Source: Prosthecobacter sp. (lineage in GTDB: Bacteria > Verrucomicrobiota > Verrucomicrobiia > Verrucomicrobiales > Verrucomicrobiaceae). Taken from it: DNA of 54,916 bases. Positions 34,999-42,324 of the stretch are shown here, piece by piece. The number at the start of each line of letters is the position of its first letter. Positions within the stretch are counted from its first letter, which is position 1. The stretch lies in assembly GCF_020439865.1 (NCBI RefSeq), contig NZ_JAGRPF010000132.1:1-54916 (forward strand), read 5' to 3'. A program made the translations under genes and the position numbers. Below the pieces are notes generated by a model. The model worked only from the letters and a program-made list of their open reading frames with translations. It searched no databases and had not been told where the DNA came from.

Positions 34999-37683
34999 TT
35001 AGATGTCGGCTTGAGGTTTGTGGGTGCTGTCGGCTGAGGGTAATTCCAAAATGAACTCGGTGAACAGGCCGAGTTGGCTGCGCACCTCGATGCGCCCTCC
35101 ATGGTCGGCGATGATGCGGTTGCAGATGGAAAGTCCGAGGCCCATACCTTGCCCCACATCCTTGGTGGTGAAGAAGGGGTCGAATATCTTGTCCCTGATC
35201 TCCTGCGGAATGCCGGGGCCGTTGTCTTTGATGGAGAAGATGATCTTGTCCGTGCCGGTGTGCGCGGAAAGAGAGATGCATGGAGATTCGCCCGCCGCGT
35301 ATTCCTTCGTTGCCATGGCATCGAGGCCGTTTTGGATGAGATTGATCAACACCTGCACGAACTGGTTGCTGTCGCCCTTGACTTCGAGGCCGCTGGGAAT
35401 ATCCACCTCGCGCTGGGTGCCATCCTTCCAGATGTGGGAGAAAAAGCGCAGGCCGGTATCGACCATGGTCTTCAAGTCAAAGGCGTGATTGAGCTGACTG
35501 GTGTTGCGTGTGAACCCACGCAGGTCAGAGATGATCTGGATGACACGGTTCACCCCCTCCTCCACGTCTTTGAGCGTGTCGGCAAAGTTGGCGCGTTCGC
35601 TTTCAGGCAGGGATTGGGTGGAGCGACCGATGAGGTGGAGGCCCTGACGAGCATAGTTGAGCGGATTGTTGATTTCGTGGATCAATCCGGCACTGAGACG
35701 GCCCAACGAAGCGAGTTTCTCGTTTTGCACGAGCAGGGATTCGGTTTCCTTGATCTGCTCGAGGGCGTTTTCGAGGTGCTGCTTCTGCACGACGAGTTCC
35801 TTCTGATAGAGACGTGAATCGACGAGATTTTTCAAGCGCACCATGATTTCGGTCATGGAGAATGGCTTCGGCAAAAAGTCGCTGGCTCCAGAGGCGAGAC
35901 ATTCGAGCTTGGTTTTCTCATCGGCCCGTGCGGTGAGCAGCACGATGGGGATGGAACGTGTGGAGGTGCGGTCACGCAGCTCACGACAGACCTGCAGGCC
36001 GTCTTTTTCCGGCATCATCATGTCGGAGAGAATGATGTCTGGTAGGAACTGCGCGGCTTTGTCCACGGCTTGCTGGCCGTCCACAGCCTCCAGGATTTCA
36101 AAATTGTTGCTCAACTGGCTCTTGAGGAAGCGCAGCATGTCGGGTTCGTCGTCGGCAATGAGAAGCATGGGCTTCTTGCTGCGGCCGATGCCGGTTTCCA
36201 CCGGACGAAGCGTGGCCTGGAGCGAAGTCATGGCTGGGAACATTTCGGCACGACGGTAAAGATCAGCGATCCAGTTTTTCTCCTGTTTTTGAGGCTCCGC
36301 GGATGTTTCGGCCACTTCGAGGACCTCTTCTGCGATCTCGGCGCTCTCCGTCAGATGCAGCGGCAGTTTCACCGTCATGGTGGTGCCTTTGCCGACCACG
36401 CTGGCGGCGGTGACGCTGCCGCCCTGCACTTCCGCGAGTTCCTTGACGAGCGCTAGGCCGATGCCCATGCCCTGAAACTTGCGCTGTGAGGAAGTGTCCG
36501 CCTGCCAGAAGCGGTTGAAGATGTGTGGCAATTGATCCGCAGGAATGCCCATGCCGGTATCGCGCACTTCAACCACCAGCCAGCCGTCCTCTTTCGCAGC
36601 GGTGAAATCCACCCGACCACCGGAAGCGGTGAACTTCACGGCATTGAACAGCAGGTTGAGGCAGATGCGCTCAAGTTTTTCTGGATCGGCGAGCACGGTG
36701 CCGACATCAGATTGGACTTTGGCATGCAATTGAACGCGCTTGTCCTCCGCCACGGCACCAATGGCCGTGGAGAGACCATGGATGAACTCGCTCATCTCCA
36801 CCCACTGCACCCGCACCTGCGAACGTCCGGATTCCAGGCGCACGAGATCCAGCAGATCGTTGATGAGCTTGAGCAGGCGCATGCCGTTACCATGCATGGT
36901 GGTCATCAAATCACGATCTTCGGGAGTGCTGGTGGATTCCGAGCGATGAATGAGGGTTTCCAGCGGCGCGATCATCAGCGTGAGCGGCGTGCGCAGTTCG
37001 TGGCTGATGTTCGCAAAGAAGCGGCTTTTGGTTTCGTCGAGTTCGCGCAGCTTCTGGTTGGCGGATTCCAGCTCCGCACGGTTTTCCTCCAAGCGATAAC
37101 GCAGCTTGAACTCCGACTGACGGATGGTGTTGTAATACCAACTGCCTGCCACGATGAAGACGCCGGTGACAAAAAGGAAATAGAGGTTGTTGAAAAACAG
37201 GCCCTGGAATGAAAACGGCCCATGCAGCACGGCCGCAATGAGGTAGGCCGCAACAGTGAGCACAAAGATCAGAACACTGTCCTCCAAAGTCCAGCGCAGC
37301 AGCAGGGCGGAACCGAGCATCACCAGATTCAAGCCGGCGTAATAGGGCGAGATGGCACCTTCCTTGGAGTAGATCATCCACGAAATGGCCAGCAACGGAA
37401 TGAGCGCCACCGAAAGTCCAAGATAGCGGTAGTAGCGTGTTCCGGGCAGATAGTGCAATACCAGCCAGACCAGCGCCAGCAGCACCGCCGAGAAGACCCG
37501 GGCTGGAAAGAACTCCATAGCCTGCTTCCAATCATACATGAAGTAATCCAACGAGGCCCCTGCAGGCATGAAGATGCCCGCCAGGAGGGCTCCCAGCTTG
37601 TAGTTGCGGATGCGGATGGGGCGTTCGTAGGTGTCAAACGAACTCTCCAGGCTGTCCATCAGAACTGGCGGCTCTGCAGTCAT
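34999..37683 (-). CDS. PhcS/CqsS-like membrane hybrid histidine kinase with two kinase cores
   Basis: An 894-residue sensor. Residues ~25-185 form about six short membrane helices with small loops, as in the CqsS/LqsS/PhcS group that senses lipophilic autoinducers. Core 1: His228 in ANISHELRTPL, then N-box NLLFNAVKF, G1 DTGMGI and G2 GMGIGLALVK. Receiver: IADDEPDM, Asp554 in LSDMMMP, Lys606 in PKPF. Core 2: His669 in GLIHEINNPL, then NLIQNGLDAM, DNGPGIP and GMGLGLSI. Both cores look active. Kinase-receiver-kinase order is unusual. The ATG overlaps the methyltransferase stop (ATGA). It probably senses the product of the neighbouring PhcB-like enzyme and signals through Asp554 and the PhcR-like protein. 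Confidence 0.75.
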   Translation of the reverse strand: MTAEPPVLMDSLESSFDTYERPIRIRNYKLGALLAGIFMPAGASLDYFMYDWKQAMEFFPARVFSAVLLALVWLVLHYLPGTRYYRYLGLSVALIPLLAISWMIYSKEGAISPYYAGLNLVMLGSALLLRWTLEDSVLIFVLTVAAYLIAAVLHGPFSFQGLFFNNLYFLFVTGVFIVAGSWYYNTIRQSEFKLRYRLEENRAELESANQKLRELDETKSRFFANISHELRTPLTLMIAPLETLIHRSESTSTPEDRDLMTTMHGNGMRLLKLINDLLDLVRLESGRSQVRVQWVEMSEFIHGLSTAIGAVAEDKRVQLHAKVQSDVGTVLADPEKLERICLNLLFNAVKFTASGGRVDFTAAKEDGWLVVEVRDTGMGIPADQLPHIFNRFWQADTSSQRKFQGMGIGLALVKELAEVQGGSVTAASVVGKGTTMTVKLPLHLTESAEIAEEVLEVAETSAEPQKQEKNWIADLYRRAEMFPAMTSLQATLRPVETGIGRSKKPMLLIADDEPDMLRFLKSQLSNNFEILEAVDGQQAVDKAAQFLPDIILSDMMMPEKDGLQVCRELRDRTSTRSIPIVLLTARADEKTKLECLASGASDFLPKPFSMTEIMVRLKNLVDSRLYQKELVVQKQHLENALEQIKETESLLVQNEKLASLGRLSAGLIHEINNPLNYARQGLHLIGRSTQSLPESERANFADTLKDVEEGVNRVIQIISDLRGFTRNTSQLNHAFDLKTMVDTGLRFFSHIWKDGTQREVDIPSGLEVKGDSNQFVQVLINLIQNGLDAMATKEYAAGESPCISLSAHTGTDKIIFSIKDNGPGIPQEIRDKIFDPFFTTKDVGQGMGLGLSICNRIIADHGGRIEVRSQLGLFTEFILELPSADSTHKPQADI

Positions 37684-39131
37684 TGGGCGGGTTTCCGGAC
37701 TTCAAGGAAAATGTTCACCCCCGTTGCGTCGGCTTTGACTTCAACCGAGCCCGGCGGGGCCTTGTCCGGAGCGATCTTGGTGAACTGCTCTTTGTTGCGA
37801 TAAACGAGATGCCATTCAAGCACATACTCCATCCAGTTGCGGGAGGGATTGGAGAGATCGACGTTCGTGGCGATCAGCAGGCCGCCCGGGGCCACCAAAT
37901 CGTAGAACACCTCCAGAAGGCGCCGGCAGATGCGGTCAGAAAGGTAATCGAACAAACCCGCGCAATACACGATGTCGTAGCTGGCTGGCTCGAAACCCGC
38001 ACCGGTGCGAGAGGATTCCTTGAGGATCTGATGCACGGAGCGTTTTTCCAGTTTGATGCCTGTGCGGCGGCGGTGCCGGGCACGCAGCCCTTCGAGATCG
38101 CGCGTGGTGTTGGTGATGGTCTCGTCATTGAAGTCGAGCAGCAAAAAGTCGGCGCTGTCGCACAAAGGGTCATCGATGATGAAGTTCTGAATCTCCTGCG
38201 CAGGACCACAGCCCAAATTGAAAATACGGGCAATCTTGCCCTGCTTGGCCATGCGCTCCGTCTCATCATGCAGGCGCTGCTTGAGATAAACGATGCGATT
38301 GCGATGAGCCACCACGGGTGCAGTTTCGAGGAAGAGCCTGTTGAGAATCTTGGCAAACATCGAGCTGCCTTCATAAGGATCGCGCAGCATCATGCTCACC
38401 ATTTCATAGTCACCGGCGTAGCCAAGCGGCTTCTGGAAGGTGCGGTAAATGAAGGGGGAACAAAGAACCAACGGATGAAGCTGGCGTTTGATATAACTGC
38501 GATGCACCGGTTGCTGATCCTGCACAATGGTGGATGCGGTGCTTTCGAAGCGCTCCAACAGTGGCACCATCGCAGGAAGGATCGGATCCTCAAGCTGCTT
38601 GATGGTTTCACGTTCCGCCTGAATGCGGTCTCCTGAAGGCAGCGAACGCACGCCCAGTTCCACCTGCTCCATCCAGCGGCGGAGATCCGAGAGCAGCGTA
38701 TGCATGTCCGCCACCACCAGTTTGAATTCTGGCAGCACCCGGTAATTCCTTTCCGTCTCCTTGAGAAACTCGGCAAAATCGGCCAGCAGGCGGCTCTTGT
38801 TCTGCGCGGGTGAGAGGATGTCGATGTCGATCCAGCCCTCATCCGACAGCGAGGCCTCGCATATGAGCATGATGCCGGTGTTGACCAGGTTGGCGATGAC
38901 GGCACGCCCGGAGTAAACCACACGATCATTCATCATGATCCTGAAGTCATTGAGCACTTCGGAGAGCTGAACGATGCTATAGGGATTGTAAACCTCGAAC
39001 ACACCGAGATAACGTGTGAGGCGGTGCAGCGTGCCGCGCACTTCCGCCCCCTGGCTGTTGCGGCAGATAATGAAGCTGAGCCGCTCCCCTGTGGAAGCGA
39101 TGTTTGGAAGTGGGTTGTCGTTGTTCTCCAT
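37680..39131 (-). CDS. PhcB-like SAM-dependent methyltransferase (fatty-acid methyl ester signal synthase)
   Basis: A 483-residue cytoplasmic protein. Residues 1-110 form a beta-rich domain with PilZ-like features (GTLHRLTRYLGVFEVYNPYS) but no RXXXR motif. A helical middle follows, containing KPLGYAGDYEMV (234-245). The C-terminal methyltransferase has motif I IFNLGCGPAQEI (303-314), FLLLDFNDETI (329-339) and IVYCAGLFDYLSD (387-399). This build, and the kinase and receiver/kinase genes directly downstream, match PhcB, which in Ralstonia makes 3-hydroxy fatty-acid methyl esters as quorum signals. GGGAGA lies eight bases before the ATG. The methyltransferase fold is near certain; the PhcB identity rests on recognised motifs and gene order. 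Confidence 0.68.
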   Translation of the reverse strand: MENNDNPLPNIASTGERLSFIICRNSQGAEVRGTLHRLTRYLGVFEVYNPYSIVQLSEVLNDFRIMMNDRVVYSGRAVIANLVNTGIMLICEASLSDEGWIDIDILSPAQNKSRLLADFAEFLKETERNYRVLPEFKLVVADMHTLLSDLRRWMEQVELGVRSLPSGDRIQAERETIKQLEDPILPAMVPLLERFESTASTIVQDQQPVHRSYIKRQLHPLVLCSPFIYRTFQKPLGYAGDYEMVSMMLRDPYEGSSMFAKILNRLFLETAPVVAHRNRIVYLKQRLHDETERMAKQGKIARIFNLGCGPAQEIQNFIIDDPLCDSADFLLLDFNDETITNTTRDLEGLRARHRRRTGIKLEKRSVHQILKESSRTGAGFEPASYDIVYCAGLFDYLSDRICRRLLEVFYDLVAPGGLLIATNVDLSNPSRNWMEYVLEWHLVYRNKEQFTKIAPDKAPPGSVEVKADATGVNIFLEVRKPAQ

Positions 39132-39271
39132 GTTAATCTCCCGTTGCGGCAGTTTCAGTCTCGGCGAAAGGCACAGCAGTTTCCTGGAGGGAATGTCGGG
39201 CGTTTTGGACGGACACCCAAAGGTGCAGGAGACGTACGGAGAGACTGCTCATATCATCATGGGTTTTTGAA

Positions 39272-40528
39272 TTAAAACCGTTGCGTGACACTCAGGGCGA
39301 GAACCTGCCATTGGTGCTTGTAGTTGCCGTTGAACAAGGGCTGGGCCGCTCCACTGATCACGCGGGTGGGGTTGTAAACATAGGCGTAGGTGACGTCAAC
39401 CGACCTTGTCTTGCCACGCCATCCTACACCAAGACTGAAGATGTGGCGGTCGTTGGTGCAAACCAACGGGCTGTAGGTGCTGGCGGGTTGTGAGTTTTCG
39501 GAGAACAGGTAGCCGCTACGCAGGCTCCAGCGTTCGTTCAGCGCGTAGGTCATCCCAGTCCCGAGCTCAATCGAGTCCTGCCAGTTGAAGACCGCGCTGT
39601 TCTGACCACCGAGCATGGCCTGATTGCTGCCGATGTTGAGAGGAAGATCATTGGTGGCGTTGTTGTTGGTCCATTTGAAATCAAAACCTAGGGTCCAGCG
39701 GTCGGTGAGGTCAACGCCATATCCCAAAGCCACGGAACCGGGAAAGTTGAGGTCAGAATTGAAATTGCTGGTTGGACTGAAAACCCCCGCTAGAGCGGGA
39801 GGAATGTTCGTGGCTTTGAAGTCGCCACGATACTGGATCCGCACAGGGAGCCTGCCCACCAACGAGAGACGATGTCCCTTCGCGAATTCCCAGTTGACGC
39901 CCATGTATGCCCCAAGCCCCCAGCCCTGACCATGGGCTTGAATATTGCCTTCCGGTGATCCGGGGATGATGCCGCTCCAATTGTAGAACTGCTTGATCAT
40001 AAGATCCGAGTACATGATCTCCATTCCGACGGCCACGCTCAAACTGTCGGTGATCTTGAAGGCAACCGCAGGGGTGATGTCCGCCACCAGCAGATTCGAC
40101 TCGTAAGGCAGAGCGTATCGCATGCCTGACGTGGCGCTCATGTTCTTCGGATAGATGGACGCCATGCCATATGGAGTGCTGAGCCCAATGCCGAAGGCGA
40201 CCTTTCCAGGCACGATGGGCTGCACGAAATACATGCTGGCGGGATAGATCCAGCGGCGGCTCATGCCCACCTTGTCGCCGCTGGTGGAATCGAGACGGAT
40301 GTCTCCGCGCCACATGGCGGCGTCAATCAGCAGTTCGCTTTTCTCGATGGTGAGGATGTTGGCAGGAGAGACGCGCACGGCGGATGCGTCCCGCAAGTTG
40401 GCATATCTTCCACCTGCGATACCAAGAGCCTGGGCGGAGTCTGGCACCACAGAGAGGGTTTCGGCCGAGTAAGCCGATGAGAGCAACGCGGTAAGGGTGA
40501 GCAGGATTTGGCAGGCGTGTGTTTTCAT
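39272..40528 (-). CDS. FadL/OmpP1-family outer-membrane transport protein
   Basis: A 418-residue outer-membrane beta-barrel with signal peptide (LTLTALLSSAYSAE). The N-terminal plug shows the family order: QALGIAGGRYANLRDASAVRV, then SPANI where FadL has NPA, and later FGIGLSTPYGM. The barrel strands follow and the last ends in SVTQRF with a terminal Phe. FadL proteins let long-chain fatty acids and other hydrophobic molecules cross the outer membrane by lateral diffusion. The gene lies 140 bases upstream of the PhcB-like gene on the same strand and 21 bases after the NarL-like regulator. This placement suggests it moves fatty-acid-derived signal or its precursor, but general fatty-acid uptake is also possible. 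Confidence 0.82.
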   Translation of the reverse strand: MKTHACQILLTLTALLSSAYSAETLSVVPDSAQALGIAGGRYANLRDASAVRVSPANILTIEKSELLIDAAMWRGDIRLDSTSGDKVGMSRRWIYPASMYFVQPIVPGKVAFGIGLSTPYGMASIYPKNMSATSGMRYALPYESNLLVADITPAVAFKITDSLSVAVGMEIMYSDLMIKQFYNWSGIIPGSPEGNIQAHGQGWGLGAYMGVNWEFAKGHRLSLVGRLPVRIQYRGDFKATNIPPALAGVFSPTSNFNSDLNFPGSVALGYGVDLTDRWTLGFDFKWTNNNATNDLPLNIGSNQAMLGGQNSAVFNWQDSIELGTGMTYALNERWSLRSGYLFSENSQPASTYSPLVCTNDRHIFSLGVGWRGKTRSVDVTYAYVYNPTRVISGAAQPLFNGNYKHQWQVLALSVTQRF

Positions 40529-40549
40529 GAGTCTGGAGTCTTTTTGGGA

Positions 40550-41200
40550 TCAAGCCAGCCCGTTGGACTGGCAATATCGGAGGATTTCGACCGTTCCCTT
40601 GAGACCGGTTTTTCGACAGAGGTTGTGCTTGTGCACCGCCACCGTTCTGGGGCTGAGGGAGAGATCTAGCGCCACCTGCTTGAGGCTTTTGCCACGGGCG
40701 AGTTGAATGAGAACTTCCAACTCGCGATTTGAGAGCCTTTCATGCACCGGGCCGGGGAAAGAAGACTTGTGAATGGAGTGGTTGAAAAGCTTTTGCGCCA
40801 GAGCGTGGGAGATGTAGCTCCTCCCCGCCATGGTGGCGCGAATCGCCTCAAACAACTCGATGGGGGGCGCGTCTTTGGCCACGTAGGAGCGGGCACCAAG
40901 CTGCAAGGTGCGTTTTACAAAAGTCTCCTCTTCATGCATTGACACCGCAATAATCAGCGGCGGCTCCGGCAGGGTGCGCAGTTCCGTTGTGAGTTCCATC
41001 CCCGAACGGTCGCCCAATTCGATGTCCAGAAGAGCGATGTGAAACCGGCGGTTCCGAGCCTCCGCCATCGCGTCGGCGCAGCTGCCGGCGGAAGCCACTG
41101 TTGCCTGCAAGAAATGGGTCCGAAGCAGAGATGTAAAAGCTTCCCGGACGAGCGCATGATCATCGACAACGAGAATGTTGAACGGGGAGTCGGGATTCAT
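40550..41200 (-). CDS. NarL-family response regulator
   Basis: A 216-residue regulator. The receiver has ILVVDDHALV, Asp59 in ALLDIE and a Lys in YVAKDAPP. The C-terminal LuxR-type helix-turn-helix reads LSNRELEVLIQLARGKSLKQV, then LSPRTVAVHKHNLCRKTG. It closely resembles the regulator at 26823-27500, so the two are probably paralogues. I placed the start at 41200, just before the receiver; the ATG at 41236 (ATGA overlap with the kinase stop) is equally plausible and would add 12 residues. The kinase directly upstream is its likely partner, and FadL/PhcB genes directly downstream are likely targets or cotranscribed. Confidence 0.88.
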   Translation of the reverse strand: MNPDSPFNILVVDDHALVREAFTSLLRTHFLQATVASAGSCADAMAEARNRRFHIALLDIELGDRSGMELTTELRTLPEPPLIIAVSMHEEETFVKRTLQLGARSYVAKDAPPIELFEAIRATMAGRSYISHALAQKLFNHSIHKSSFPGPVHERLSNRELEVLIQLARGKSLKQVALDLSLSPRTVAVHKHNLCRKTGLKGTVEILRYCQSNGLA

Positions 41201-41232
41201 GAGAGGCTCGCTCGCAGTTCGGTTGCGCGTTA

Positions 41233-41973
41233 TCATTGAGGTGCCACCGCAGGTTGGACATGTGCCGTCAGCGAGACTCGGAAGTTGCCCCCTGCTCCAT
41301 TTCGGGTGACTTGAATCCGCGCGCCGAGAAGCAGGCATCTCGCCTCGATCCGCGCGACTTCGGATCCCGCCCCGGCGAGGCTCCACATTCCATCATCGCC
41401 GTCATGGTCGATCGTGACCTCCACATGGTCAGGAGATGTCAAACAGACCACTTCAACCCATGAAGTGCCCGAGTGGTGCACAAAGTGTCGCAGTAGCGAC
41501 TCCATAAGGCGGAAGAGATTGAGCCTCGAGATGATATCAAATTTCGGCTCCTCCCCATTGATTTGCAGAACTATGGAACCTGCGAAGTTCGCTCCCTGGG
41601 TTCTGACGAGCTGTTGGAGAGCGGCGGCCAGTCCAAACACTTTCAGAACTGGCGGATACTGCTTCTCCTGTAGATCCCGAACATGCTGGAGAGCCTCCCG
41701 CAGCGCTGCGTCGAGGCTTCCCAAGAGTTTGCAGGCGCTCTCCAAGTCACCTCCGTTCGCGATCTCATGACGGATCATTTCTCCCAGCGAAGTGCATGCC
41801 ACCATGCTTCCCGAGACGTCTCGGTGAAGATTTTGGGCTAGCTCAACCCGACTCTGGTCCTCCTCCCGCAGAGCAATGCTTAACACCTGCAGCAAAGATC
41901 CAGCCATCTTGTTATCCAAGTTGAGGGCGGGGGGCATGGGCGAGTGATGGCCTGAATTAAGGGCGGGTGGCAT
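41233..41973 (-). CDS. NarX-like (HisKA_3) histidine kinase, soluble
   Basis: A protein of 246 residues from the first start codon, without membrane or sensor domain. The H-box is of HisKA_3 type (VELAQNLHRDVSGSMV, His50). The ATP-binding half is diverged: a possible G1 box is DHDGDDG, the N-box is weak (RLMESLLRHFVHHSG), and the final strand NFRVSLTAHV is kept. ATP binding needs testing. Two start codons, 41973 and 41937, come from a 36-bp tandem duplication; a third, 41907 (MAGSLLQV), lies just before the first helix. It precedes and overlaps the NarL-type regulator gene, its probable partner. The lack of an input domain suggests a protein-protein or cytosolic cue. Confidence 0.7.
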   Translation of the reverse strand: MPPALNSGHHSPMPPALNLDNKMAGSLLQVLSIALREEDQSRVELAQNLHRDVSGSMVACTSLGEMIRHEIANGGDLESACKLLGSLDAALREALQHVRDLQEKQYPPVLKVFGLAAALQQLVRTQGANFAGSIVLQINGEEPKFDIISRLNLFRLMESLLRHFVHHSGTSWVEVVCLTSPDHVEVTIDHDGDDGMWSLAGAGSEVARIEARCLLLGARIQVTRNGAGGNFRVSLTAHVQPAVAPQ

Positions 41974-41996
41974 GGGCGAGTGATGGCCTGAATTCG
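41925..41996. repeat. 36-bp tandem duplication across a start codon
   Basis: Two 36-bp units (41925-41960 and 41961-41996) differ only at the eighth base and the last two. On the - strand each unit carries the upstream bases and the start of the kinase (Met-Pro-Pro-Ala-Leu-Asn), so two in-frame initiation sites are present. The unit is a multiple of three and keeps the frame. Confidence 0.9.
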
Positions 41997-42324
41997 AGTC
42001 CCAACTCGTTCGGAAGTAGCCGAGAATTTAGTAAATCTAGGACTCGAGCCGTTCGCCGAAAACTCATCGCCCGAATGGTGTCAGATATCGCTAAGTGCCT
42101 AAATGTGAATGACAAAGCCATGAGAATGGAAGCCGAATCGGTGTGGAAGCTTTGTTTAGAAGCACAGGGAAGTCGCGATCACATCTAAATATTAATTTAA
42201 TATTTAGGAAATTGTCTTGAAACCACGGGTGAGCCGATTGGCAAAGATGTCTAAACAAATGACATGAACATAAATAAACCTAGTTTTAATAAATAATGGG
42301 CAGTTGAAAGCTATAGTCTGCCGC
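41997..42324. promoter_or_regulatory. Divergent intergenic region with palindrome
   Basis: This AT-rich stretch lies between divergent kinase genes and probably holds promoters for both. The clear landmark is the inverted repeat CTAAATATTA (42185-42194), ATT, TAATATTTAG (42198-42207), a perfect 10-bp dyad suited to a dimeric regulator. AT-rich sequence continues to about 42300. A 73-codon + frame (41967-42188) looks spurious. I could not assign -35/-10 boxes securely. Confidence 0.5.
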
